The position numbers were made by a program, and so were the translations under genes. This document shows, in pieces, positions 9,776 to 18,304 of a stretch of 22,736 nt of DNA (position 1 is the first letter of the stretch; every line of letters begins with the position of its first letter). The notes under the pieces were generated by a model. The model had not been told where the DNA came from, searched no databases, and worked only from the letters and a program-made list of their open reading frames with translations. The stretch lies in assembly GCA_036244855.1 (NCBI GenBank), contig BQKZ01004187.1, positions 28,287-51,022 of the forward strand, given 5' to 3'. The DNA is from Temnopleurus reevesii (lineage: Eukaryota > Echinodermata > Echinoidea > Temnopleuroida > Temnopleuridae).

Positions 9776-10368
9776 TTCAATCAGTCAATGGAGAATAAAA
9801 TCTGTTGGATCCATATAGGGACCTGAGAAGTTGAGAAAATATTCTCTCACTTTTTCCTATCCCAAAATGACCCTATGCAACCATGGACGTATTAATATCC
9901 ATGATGCAACTTTGCATTCCTCACTTTCTCTGGGTTAGGATACAGCATCCTGTTTTGGTGGGACTAAAGGCAATTTTAAAAAAATATGTTAAAGAATTCT
10001 TTCCATCTTTCTATTTCTATCTATTCTTTATCATTGCATTAAATCTTCCAATTACGTGTAGCTGATATAAAGCAATATTATCTGAAAATACTGACTTCTT
10101 GCTCCACACTTAAAGTACCCAAAATCATTGCAGCCCTCCAAAAATGTGCAATATCATTACTCATTCATACGCAAGCAAATATAGACAACCTTGATGGGTA
10201 ATTGAAGTGGATGTCTGTGTTCCAATTAAGTCACCTTCCGCAATATTTACACAATTTCCTTAACACCAAACAATGAAGGAATTAACTCCAAACTTTATCC
10301 AGGAATGCTACAAATTAAGACTGAAATTCAACATTTCAAGAAAGTGTGGCAAAAAAGTAAGAGCTCCG
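9776..10368. other. intron-like, no feature seen
   Basis: AT-rich DNA without recognisable coding or repeat structure. The short open frame from about 10273 runs into the repeated intron-end block and shows no family resemblance, so I do not call it a gene. Confidence 0.4.
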
Positions 10369-10960
10369 CATGTACTTAGGTTTAGAGAGCGTTGCAGAGA
10401 ATTAGTGCAGGAACTGTGTAGTTTTGCATACAAATTCTTAAGATCCACATTTTTTTTTGGACAAGAACACAGATATGATCATATTGGTCTAATGGAGATT
10501 TATTTTGATTGATTCTTCTCTTTTTTCCAGTGCATGTGCTCATTTTTAGAGAGCTATAGGGAGATGTGGTGTAGGAGCATTCCAAAGCACCCAAATTCCC
10601 AATATCCACAATTCCTTTACGACAATAACACAGATATGATCATGTGGGCCTAATGAAAATTTATTTCTGTCTCTTCCTCTCTTTCTCTAGTGTTGTGGGA
10701 TCAGTCCACGGTGCAGGGAATAATTTTCCTGATATCACATCACAATTTTAACAAGATTGCTTGTTTTGTTTAGCAACTCTTTCACGCAGAAAAGTGTTGA
10801 GAATGCTTCCTCAATCTCTAAAACTGCTATTCAAAGGTGAAAAGTAAAATCGTCCCCCGTTTTAGAATAACACAAATATGAACATATGGGACTGATAAAG
10901 ATTTATTTCTGTCTTTTCTTCTCTTTTTTTCCAGTGTTGCGGGATCGGTCCACAGCGTAA
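10369..10960 (+). repeat. triplicated intron 3' end with decoy acceptors
   Basis: Three copies of a block end in a pyrimidine tract plus AG: at 10530, 10690 and 10934. Each is preceded by a recognisable AACACAGATATGATCAT / AACACAAATATGAACAT word and a TTTATTT word. Copies 1 and 2 also share GCATGT-CT-TTTAGAGAGC and ATCCACA upstream. Only the third acceptor leads into the long AP2A exon. After the second acceptor (10691-10714), sequence closely resembling the first 24 bases of the true exon is present, then similarity stops. Confidence 0.82.
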
Positions 10961-11051
10961 CCCTCAAAGTACCAATCATGATCTCAAAGTTCTTCTCGAA
11001 GACCGAAATGAGCTCACAAGACTTCTTCGGCAGATGGAAGCACCTTGGAAA
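10935..11051 (+). CDS. AP2A: AP-2 alpha subunit, ear exon (sandwich/platform junction)
   Basis: This is a 117-base internal exon with a strong acceptor (CTCTTTTTTTCCAG) and a consensus donor (GTAAGT). Read with one leading base, it encodes VAGSVHSVTLKVPIMISKFF and then SKTEMSSQDFFGRWKHLG. That matches the alpha-adaptin ear, where vertebrates have ...[27 protein letters not shown]. Alpha-adaptin is the large subunit of the AP-2 complex, which links clathrin to PIP2-rich plasma membrane; its C-terminal ear recruits accessory proteins. The Trp in FFGRWK corresponds to W840, part of the DPW/FxDxF peptide-binding surface. The exon begins and ends in the same phase (one leading base, two trailing bases). 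A second open frame (CCGIGPQRN...) has no family match and is a shadow. The subunit call is very secure; which vertebrate paralogue it corresponds to is not meaningful here. Confidence 0.95.
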
Positions 11052-11535
11052 GTAAGTGAACTAACGCTGCATGACACTAGGACAAAACAAAATTGTTCGG
11101 TTGCCCTCGAAAGCCATTTATGGAAGAAAAATATAGGTCTGTCAGAAATTTTTGGTAAATTAATTGTCTTATTTTTATAACACAATTCATGATGAAAATA
11201 TGACATGGAAGGGAGTGAAAAAAGCGCCTGAAAATTAGTTTGAAAATTACTCATCAGGTTGTATTTCACAAGTCGTAAGGAAGTTTGAGCAGGCAGATAA
11301 GTCTTTAAAGTTGTCTACAACTTATCACATACATCTAGTATGAAGGTGATTATCAGATTGAAATCATATGATTAGTATTCATATGAGTTTTCGGCGCAAG
11401 AATCAGGCAGACTTTGTCAATATAGCCAGAGAGAATGGTACTACGATCAAACCGTAAGCTGATTGTAATGTGTGCCGTGGGCTATAGGTAAAATCTAGCC
11501 TCAGTCCGAACCAAGATGCTCACAATCTTTAGCAT
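11052..11535. other. AP2A intron, no feature seen
   Basis: Start of the intron after the 10935-11051 exon. No part of the next expected ear segment (PQQE..IFKA..PMD..) can be read here on the plus strand. Confidence 0.5.
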
Positions 11536-11770
11536 TTAACCCATTGACTACTGTATTCTGTAATACCCATAAACTTTGTGTAGGGACTACCCGGTTCCAG
11601 TAGTCAAAGAGTTAACCCATCGAGTACTGAATTCTGTAATACCCATAAACTTTGTGTAGGGACTACTCGGTTCCAGTAGTCAAAGGGCCTTAACCCATTG
11701 ACTACTGTATTCTGTAATACCCTTAAACTTTGTGTAGGGACTACCCGGTTCCAGTAGTTAAAGGGTTAAC
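11536..11770 (+). repeat. three tandem 76-81 base hairpin units
   Basis: Units start with TTAACCC at 11536, 11612 and 11690. Each runs TTAACCCATTGACTACTG, CTGTAATACCC, AAACTTTGTGTAGGGACTAC, CCAGTAGTCAAAGG. The beginning and end of each unit are inverted copies (TTAACCC..ACTACTG against CCAGTAGT..AAAGGGTTAA), so every unit can fold on itself. Identity between units is high, with only a few substitutions each, so the triplication is fairly recent. Confidence 0.92.
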
Positions 11771-11779
11771 CTTGTGTTT

Positions 11780-12096
11780 TTGAGAAATTAGGACATGAAT
11801 TATCGTTGCAGGAAATAGTAACAATAATAATTAATGAAGTGCCAAGTCTACTTTGCAGAGTGCTATACAAAGAAAGATAATAATAATAATACATATCATT
11901 CATAAGGCAGTTAATACGAATATTTCTAAGCGCACAGTATTCATTACAAAAGATGAACACAGAAATAGTTATGTACTGTTTATTGTGATTAGATAATAAT
12001 AATAGATGCAATTTATATAGCGCACGTATCCACTCTGCTGAGTGCTCAAGGCGCTTTACATTATTATTACCCTGGCTTTAGCCCGGCAGCCATTCA
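11780..12096 (+). repeat. dispersed repeat with TATATAGCGC / GCGCTTTACA words
   Basis: AATAATAATA runs (about 11822, 11879, 11995) surround a unit that reads TTTATATAGCGCACGTATCC, then GCTGAGTGCTCAAGGCGCTT and TACATTATTATTACCCTGGC just before the gap. This word order is a common dispersed repeat in marine invertebrate genomes. It is cut off by the assembly gap, and a degenerate relative seems present at 16985-17250. Confidence 0.6.
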
Positions 12097-12575
12097 NNNN
12101 NNNNNNNNNNNNNNNNNNNNNNNNNNNNNNNNNNNNNNNNNNNNNNNNNNNNNNNNNNNNNNNNNNNNNNNNNNNNNNNNNNNNNNNNNNNNNNNNNNNN
12201 NNNNNNNNNNNNNNNNNNNNNNNNNNNNNNNNNNNNNNNNNNNNNNNNNNNNNNNNNNNNNNNNNNNNNNNNNNNNNNNNNNNNNNNNNNNNNNNNNNNN
12301 NNNNNNNNNNNNNNNNNNNNNNNNNNNNNNNNNNNNNNNNNNNNNNNNNNNNNNNNNNNNNNNNNNNNNNNNNNNNNNNNNNNNNNNNNNNNNNNNNNNN
12401 NNNNNNNNNNNNNNNNNNNNNNNNNNNNNNNNNNNNNNNNNNNNNNNNNNNNNNNNNNNNNNNNNNNNNNNNNNNNNNNNNNNNNNNNNNNNNNNNNNNN
12501 NNNNNNNNNNNNNNNNNNNNNNNNNNNNNNNNNNNNNNNNNNNNNNNNNNNNNNNNNNNNNNNNNNNNNNNNNNN
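12097..12575. other. assembly gap (479 N)
   Basis: Undetermined bases between a dispersed repeat on the left and a GAT array on the right, a typical cause of assembly failure. The AP2A exon coding about 40 residues between ...RWKHLG(N) and (FV)GAGIIHT is missing from the readable sequence and most likely lies here. Confidence 0.98.
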
Positions 12576-12577
12576 GT

Positions 12578-12672
<95 letters not shown>

Positions 12673-12675
12673 GTT
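12576..12675 (+). repeat. (GAT)n microsatellite
   Basis: An almost perfect run of about 33 TGA/GAT triplets with one GGT interruption, directly upstream of an AP2A exon. Open frames read poly-Asp, poly-Ser or poly-His and are by-products. The length is probably unreliable because the array abuts the gap. Confidence 0.97.
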
Positions 12676-12695
12676 GTGTAGGAGAATGTTTGTAG

Positions 12696-12769
12696 GAGCT
12701 GGTATCATCCACACCAGGAATGCACAGATTGGATGTTTGATGCGCTTAGAACCAAATCAACAAGCAAGG
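12696..12769 (+). CDS. AP2A: AP-2 alpha subunit, platform exon
   Basis: Reads (G)[20 protein letters not shown] then QQAR, matching the alpha-adaptin platform (vertebrate [24 protein letters not shown]). R905 and E907 (mouse alphaC numbering) of the accessory-protein site are both present in CLMRLEP. The donor is AGG|GTAAGA, leaving phase 0, which fits the next exon starting with ATG. The 5' limit is uncertain. I place it after TTTGTAG at 12695. Upstream bases GAGAATGTTTGTAGGA resemble the expected codons for E-N-F-V-G with one extra base, so either a nearby acceptor or a one-base assembly error is possible. No pyrimidine tract precedes it, only the GAT array. Confidence 0.9.
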
Positions 12770-12794
12770 GTAAGATGAACAGGAGAGTGGTGGT

Positions 12795-12931
12795 GATGGT
12801 GGTTATGATGGTGATGATGAGGATGATGATAATGATGATGATTTTGATGAAGATGATGGGTGGTGGTGGTGATGGTAGTGGCGGCGGTGGCGGCGGTAGT
12901 GGTTATGATGATGATGATGATGGTGGTGATG

Positions 12932-12963
<32 letters not shown>

Positions 12964-13083
12964 GGTGATAGTGATGATGATTTTGATGAAGATGATGGGT
13001 GGTGGTGGTCGTGGTAGTGGTGGTGTTGGTTGTGGAGGTGGTGCTGGTTGTGGAGTTGGTGGTGTTGATGGTGGTTATGATGG

Positions 13084-13114
<31 letters not shown>

Positions 13115-13125
13115 AGTGATGATAA

Positions 13126-13169
<44 letters not shown>

Positions 13170-13324
13170 ATGATAGTAATGATAATTTTGATGATGATGG
13201 GTGGTGGTGGTGATAGTGATAGTGATGATGATGATGACAGTGAGGGCGATGACGATAATGATGGTGGTAGTGGTGGTGGTGGTGGTGGTGGTGGTGGTGG
13301 TGATGGTGATGGTGATGGTGATGG

Positions 13325-13368
<44 letters not shown>

Positions 13369-13370
13369 GT
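12795..13370 (+). repeat. GAT/GGT imperfect microsatellite filling the last intron
   Basis: Long runs of GATGAT, GGTGGT, GGTGAT and TTTGATGA. One approximately 110-base sub-unit (ATGATTTTGATGAAGATGATGGGTGGTGGTGG) recurs at about 12837, 12974 and, altered, 13118 and 13182. The intron between 12770 and 13403 consists of little else. The four overlapping D/G/M/V-rich open frames are by-products. Confidence 0.95.
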
Positions 13371-13403
13371 TCTAAAGCTTACCTTTTCTATTTCTCATTA
13401 CAG

Positions 13404-13481
13404 ATGTACAGACTGACATTAAGAACAAGCAAACCGGAGGTATCGAAAGTACTGTGCGACTTATTTTCATCCCAATACTAG
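13404..13481 (+). CDS. AP2A: AP-2 alpha subunit, terminal exon and stop
   Basis: The acceptor is TTTCTATTTCTCATTACAG. The exon encodes MYRLTLRTSK then PEVSKVLCDLFSSQY and stops with TAG. Vertebrate alpha subunits end MYRLTLRTSK-(5 or 6 residues)-LCELL-x-x-QF, so length and ending match the family. R916 and R920 (mouse alphaC numbering), which contact accessory-protein motifs, are conserved in MYRLTLR. The exon starts in phase 0, in agreement with the donor at 12769. The final residue is Tyr rather than the usual Phe, a conservative change. Confidence 0.96.
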   Translation: MYRLTLRTSKPEVSKVLCDLFSSQY

Positions 13482-13499
13482 CCAGCTGTTTCCACCATT

Positions 13500-13918
13500 A
13501 ACCAGTTTTAACTGGTTCCTACTGGTATCAGCTGGATATCTTCAGATAAAGGTCATTCCACACTGAATTGTATGTACTGCCTGTGAAATTGGAAGTGGAA
13601 TGTAAAGTGCATTTTGGATGAGCTACTTGTGTCCTCGATATTGGCTGTTGGAGTCTGGCTGTAACAAGTTGAAACTGGTGCCAACCAGTTCTGATCCAGC
13701 ACATTAGAAAATCATGGAATCTGGCTGCGATGAATACAAACTGGTTTAAACCAGTTTTGATCAAGTGTAATGTTTGCCGTTTGGAATCTGGCTGTTAGGA
13801 GTTGTAACTAATCCAAACCAGTTCTTTTCCATCTTAATAAAATGTTGACTGTATGGAATCTGGTTATGATCAATAAAACCAGTGTGATCGAGCTTTGTTA
13901 CATCAAAATCATGAAAAT
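13500..13918 (+). repeat. palindrome-rich imperfect repeats in the 3' UTR
   Basis: Roughly four units of 65-75 bases (about 13641, 13714, 13780, 13852) share TGGAATCTGGCTG...AAACCAGTT...GATC. AACTGG/CCAGTT occurs as inverted pairs: AACCAGTTTTAACTGGTT at 13500-13517, AACTGGT...ACCAGTT at 13673-13690, and the perfect 20-base palindrome AAACTGGTTTAAACCAGTTT at 13738-13757. Similar words continue at 14030-14120. Confidence 0.85.
13836..13877 (+). terminator. two proximal poly(A) signals
   Basis: AATAAA at 13836-13841 and 13872-13877, 355 and 391 bases after the AP2A stop, inside the palindromic repeat block. Candidate proximal polyadenylation signals; use is inferred. Confidence 0.4.
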
Positions 13919-13960
13919 TATACAGAAAATGTTTGATAATCTTTCCATTACTGTCCTATT

Positions 13961-13999
13961 CATAAAGTAATGCCATAAAGTAATGCCATAAAGTAATGC
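13961..13999 (+). repeat. three perfect 13-base repeats
   Basis: CATAAAGTAATGC three times without interruption, in the AP2A 3' UTR or immediate flank, 480 bases after the stop. Confidence 0.97.
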
Positions 14000-14586
14000 A
14001 GATAAGACATCCAAGTGTCCATAATCAGTTTAAAGCAGTTTATGGTAGTTTGAGCTGGTTTAAATCACTTTAAATTCAGTTAAAGGTGGTTTATACCAGT
14101 CTAAACTGGTTTTAGACCAATATTAATCAATACAAGTATAATGGGAACAGTAGAAAACTGGTTGCACATTAAATGCTTTTCTCGATTACAAAATTATCCC
14201 GGCCATTTCTGACAATCAATGTCATAAAATGAACTTTTCCAAGCTGCATTTTTTGTGTCAAAGTCATGCTTGTCATCCATACCCCTTTCTATATTAGCAA
14301 TATTGAATACTTCTTAAACAAAAAATGGATTCACAATTGGTATATCTTATGTAGAATAGTGATATTAGTCATATGAAACTATTTCATTTACAGGAATATA
14401 TACAAGTAAACCTACCCCAATAGATTAGAGTGATAACATTGGTTTCAAGTATTGAACCCCAGTATTGACAATGTATATTTAGAAAGAGCAAAATAATCGT
14501 ACGAAGCTGCAAGCCGAGTTAACAAGAAGCTTTCTTGTTGGAGGAAGGGATATAGAGAGAGTCTTTGAATATATATTGTAAATAGG

Positions 14587-14737
14587 AATAAAGATAATTG
14601 TGATGTAACATTTTGAAGAAAAAAATGAAATATGGAAAGAAAAAAATAGAGATAAGAGACAGATTTCATCATTTTTGTACCCTATTAGTGTAAGTTAAAT
14701 GAATTATGAGTAATATTACATGTATGTATGGAATAAA
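14587..14737 (+). terminator. two distal poly(A) signals
   Basis: AATAAA at 14587-14592 and 14732-14737. The second lies in TATGGAATAAATGTTCATGT and is followed by a TG-rich region, as is usual downstream of animal cleavage sites. Confidence 0.45.
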
Positions 14738-14750
14738 TGTTCATGTTTAT

Positions 14751-15560
14751 GTCTATGAATTGTTAGTGGAAAGTGACAGTGTAGCCGTGTTAATCCCTAG
14801 ACCTTTCCAAATGAAATTCCCTCCAGCTAGCTAGCAGTCATGCTTTTTAACATTAAAATTACTCTGTAGGAAACTAGATTCACTGTTTTAGGCGATTCTG
14901 TTAGGAAAGGGTTGAATTGCCTTCTCTTTTCCAAGGTGACAAAATATTAGAACTCCATTCGGTTTAGTCTCGGCATGGACCAAGGAGAAAATTAGGTCCA
15001 TGGTTATGGTTAGTGGGGAATGAATAGCTTTTATTCTAATAAAACTTTCAGTTCATACCCAAGTTGATGCTTTAACCTATGATTATAGTCGAAATACAGT
15101 AAACTAAGTCTTTCCTAATTTATAGGTGTCATTATCGATATAATCGTGAATATGTCTAAAGAAGCTTTTTATTGTTTAATTGATTGTCTTTTCTTACTTA
15201 AAAACTTTAAACTGGTATACTAAGTAAATTTAATTATATTATGTTTGTAGGATACTGCCGGTATATGTGTGGTGATATGTTAGGCAATCTGGGGACTGCT
15301 TCAAGAGTAATGATCATTTGCATCCAAAAGCATTTACCTATAAATTCTAACTACACCTCATAGATAGTGACTGTTATTTTTCTCTTTGTTCCTTTAAATG
15401 TAATTTATTATTTGTGCTTTCAATCTTTTTTCATGTATCGTTTTATACTTCATATTTTTATACGTGAACCAACTCTGCTGTCTGGTGTGCCTCTAAAAGA
15501 GGAAGATAATAACATGATCAAATGTTCAATTCACCCCCTCATAGTTAGGAGATGGCGCTC
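14751..15560. other. intergenic, no feature seen
   Basis: AT-rich sequence without coding similarity, repeats or an RNA gene that I can support. The open frames at its right end run into the hairpin element and are by-products. Confidence 0.4.
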
Positions 15561-15732
15561 TGGGGCCGATTGCTCGAAATGGTCTTAGCTATCCTCTTCA
15601 TGCTAAGACGTCTTAGCTTCTTGTGCCATCCTCGTAACATAGACATTAGGGTTGATACGACTATGTTAAGAGGGTGGCGCAAGAACTTAAGACGCCTTAG
15701 CATGAAGAGGATAGCTAGAGCAATCGGCCCCA
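15561..15732. mobile_element. hairpin MITE, family C
   Basis: A 172-base element with long arms. The left arm starts TGGGGCCGATTGCTC and continues TTAGCTATCCTCTTCATGCT then AAGACGTCTTAG. The right arm is its inverse with few changes (CTTAAGACGCCTTAGCATGA, AGAGGATAGCTAGAGCAATC, GGCCCCA). The loop contains AACATAGAC...GACTATGTTA, itself inverted. No coding capacity and no clear target duplication. The two open frames crossing it are artefacts of the palindrome. Confidence 0.85.
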
Positions 15733-16492
15733 GGATAACTTAAATTTTGATTACTTTTACTGACAAGAGTTGCGAATATAACTAGAAAATAAATTTCACT
15801 GATAAAAGTATGATAAAAGTAGAAATTAAATAATAATGTAAGGTACAGTAGGTTGTGATATCACTTCAAATTCTGCTTCAGAAATATTAAAAAGCGAAAT
15901 TGTTCTTATTAATGTTTTACTTGTAATCTACAGATTTAACTATGATTTTGTATTTTATATGTCCAGATATGAAGGCAATGAAATTGCTCTTAAAGTGGTA
16001 TATCTCGTGATACACTTTCAGTATGGGTTATTTTTTTTATTTTTTATTTGGAATGTGTCCACTCTTGTTTTGTATGGATCAGTAAATTGTGTTGGCTGAA
16101 AGAAAGTTGACACCGTCCCAACTTTCCATGTTAGTAAACCAACACAATGGAAGTCGGTGTTAATGACACCTCATTAAATATTTACCTGTCCGCACCAGAA
16201 AAGTGTTGAGAATAGCACCCGAGTGTCAAAATTAACACCTGTTGGAATATAGAACTATACACAGAAAATAAGCATCCCCGGTGTTGAGTAGACAATAATT
16301 TGCAATGTTTTAAGGTGTTTAAATGGCACAGAGTAAATGACTTCAAGACAATACTTGTGTTTAGCAATGTAGTCTTAAAAAATTTACACTATAATCCAGC
16401 AATCTGTATAGCCATAACACTTGAATATCTGGTAAAGGGGCTCCAACCTGAATTTAAAACCATCTTGTTCGATCTTTTCTCCATACGACTTA
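15733..16492. other. intergenic, short inverted words
   Basis: No gene. Between 16105 and 16290, GTGTTAA/TTAACACC-type words recur in both orientations (GACACCGTCC, GGTGTTAATGACACC, AAAATTAACACCTG, CCGGTGTTGA). TGAAAGAAAGTTGAC at 16097-16111 has an inverted partner at 16767-16781. These could be the ends of a degenerate element that encloses the MITE at 16493-16643, but the evidence is thin. Confidence 0.35.
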
Positions 16493-16643
16493 GGGGGTAT
16501 TCTTCAAAAGTTGCAATTGATCGCAAGTTGCAGTAGATTGGAACGTGCCAATCAAAATCGTTGTTTCATGCGTGTCATGTTAAATGCGCGTTACAATTTG
16601 CAAAGTTGCAGTTGATTTGCAGTTGATTTTGAGCAACACCCCC
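16493..16643. mobile_element. MITE, family B, copy 2
   Basis: A 151-base relative of 6666-6830: starts GGGGGTATTCTTCAAAAGTT, shares GTTGCAATTGATCG, CCAATCAAAATCGTTGTTTC and ATGCGTGTC, and ends GAGCAACACCCCC. TA lies on the left, AA on the right, so the target duplication has decayed. It has an extra TTGCAGTTGATT near the 3' end. It lacks the CGCGCGAATG segment of copy 1. Confidence 0.8.
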
Positions 16644-16984
16644 AAAGAATTATTTCATATAACACATAATCATTGTAAGCAATTTATTCGCCAACAAAAA
16701 CAGATGTATGTAGAGAAAATTTAGTCAATTTATAAGCTTAGCTTTCAGTAGACAAGGTGGAATTTTGTCGACTTTCTTTCAGTCAACATCTGTTTTGGCA
16801 GATGCAGTAAATATTGATTGGTATTTTAATGTTCACAGCAGTGAAGTGAGGTTGTCAATCTGTGATTTTTATTTTAATTGAAATAGGAAAAGTTGACCTA
16901 TCACTATTTGAATAAATCATGAAATGAAAAAACATTGTTTACTAATAATAGAAATATCTTGTACACCAAATCCTTAGAAACAGC

Positions 16985-17250
16985 TTAATAATGATAATTA
17001 GATAATTTATATAGAACAGTCACTATATGGATATACTCTAATGCGATGTGATGTTAGGGTCTGTGAATATTGTCACTAAAATAATGCATAAAGGTACAAG
17101 ATATTATTGAAAAGCTTCAAGAAATAAATGAGGTTTCAAAAAGGTTTTAAAAACAATTACAGATGGAGATGATCTTATTTCTATTGGCAATTTGTTCCAA
17201 AGTTTTGGAGCATGAAGGCGCATTAAAGAAAAGGACGACCAATCGGAAAT
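16985..17250 (+). repeat. degenerate dispersed repeat
   Basis: TAATGATAATTAGATAATTT then ATATAGAACAGTCAC, followed by AATAAATGAGGTTTCAAAAAGG, a TTGGCAATTTGTTCCAAAGT word, TTTGGAGCATGAAGGCGC and AAAGAAAAGGACGACC. This order is that of a common marine-invertebrate dispersed repeat whose beginning (TTTATATAGCGC...) is also seen at 11996-12096. It is recognised by eye only. Confidence 0.5.
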
Positions 17251-18257
17251 TTACTTGTATGATTTCATTCTTCAGGTCTTACATTCATTAAAATGAATAG
17301 TAATTACCCTATCTTGATATATCAGTGTAATCTGACCTGAGTATGCTTTGTGCTCAGTTTTAATTATTTGACTTATGAACTTCTCTTTCTGCCTAGTTTG
17401 GTTATCTGCAAAAATAGCAAGAAATCATTGATGATATGTACTTAATTTGATAGAAAATTTGATTTTCTATCTCTATTGTAATAAAGATATATAAAAAATG
17501 ATGAATTTATATACTAATATCCAATAATCTGGAGTCACAACTGTATGTAATTTCATGGAACCTCATGTTGAAAATGCCTAAAACCAAAAACGGGCATCCA
17601 TAACAAGCTTTTATATTTTTCAAGATGTTTTGCTAAAGTTGCACAAAATACTGCCAAACTTATTTTAACCAGACTTTTTGACACAAAGTTCACACCAAGT
17701 AGATGATAATATGAAAAATACACCAAGCTAGCAATAAACGTTTTAGCTATACAACTATTTAGGATGTCTATTATATTATATTTCTTGTGGCGAATATTCA
17801 GCAATATTATCTTACTAATAATTTCCACCCCTACCAATACCGACTTCCCCTTGCACCCCTCCTGCGAATTTTTCCATGTATGTGCTGATTGATATATATA
17901 GTACATGTAGATAATTGTATGAATATTTAATTGCGATAGCAAATTCAGTTTGAAGAATGTACCGTGACTTTATTATTGATAGATATATTCCCTTGCAAAG
18001 CAATGTGATGAATTTGTTCGTGTAAAAATGTCCTTATATTACTGGAATATAAACTTGTAGAGTGGTATACATTAGTAGTACCTTGTACCAAATTGAAACC
18101 TCACGCATTGTCATGCTATATTTTTTTTTAGCAGGAGGGCGCTAAATTTTCGGAATTGAAGGAAGTGACTCTCAGGTTTTCGATGACGATAAACTTGGAG
18201 GGGAATAATTACCGGCAAAGCTTGCATGTGGAATTGTTGTGAGCTAATCGTGAATTG
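17251..18257. other. intergenic, no feature seen
   Basis: AT-rich DNA. The minus-strand open frames at 17553-18003 show no family resemblance, and their composition matches that of the surrounding non-coding DNA. Confidence 0.4.
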
Positions 18258-18304
18258 ATTATTATTATCATTATTATTATTATTATTATTATTGTTGTTG
18301 TTAT
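18258..18304 (+). repeat. (ATT)n(GTT)n microsatellite
   Basis: ATTATTATTATC followed by about eight more ATT and then GTTGTTGTT. The poly-Asn frame on the minus strand is a by-product. Confidence 0.95.

Larger units (their letters stand above)
13482..14750 (+). other. AP2A: AP2A 3' UTR and 3' flank
   Basis: Follows the stop at 13479-13481 with no further coding similarity. Four AATAAA signals occur: 13836, 13872, 14587 and 14732. The last is followed by a T/G-rich stretch (TGTTCATGTTTATGTC), a reasonable distal poly(A) site; the first two could produce a short UTR. The exact end cannot be fixed without transcript data. Confidence 0.6.

Noticed and set aside
10273..10512. 79-residue basic frame MKELTPNF...
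   Set aside because: Runs through the repeated intron-end block, has no similarity that I recognise and no splice context.
10938..11051. Alternative frame of the AP2A exon reading CCGIGPQRN...LLEDRNELTRLLRQMEAPWK
   Set aside because: It looks coiled-coil-like and is open throughout, but the neighbouring frame matches alpha-adaptin residue by residue and fits the splice phases.
11536..11770. CRISPR-like array
   Set aside because: Three direct repeats without unique spacers, units folding on themselves, in an animal intron.
12576..12712. Long poly-Asp / poly-Ser / poly-His open frames across the gap
   Set aside because: They come from reading the GAT array and the N run as codons; no start, no family resemblance, and the region is an intron end.
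12733..13416. Four overlapping D-, G-, M- and V-rich open frames
   Set aside because: Frame-shifted readings of the GAT/GGT microsatellite. Only the last 78 bases of one of them (13404-13481) are a real exon.
15367..15743. Two plus-strand frames ending in or crossing the hairpin MITE
   Set aside because: Their sequence is explained by the inverted repeat, with no protein family signal.
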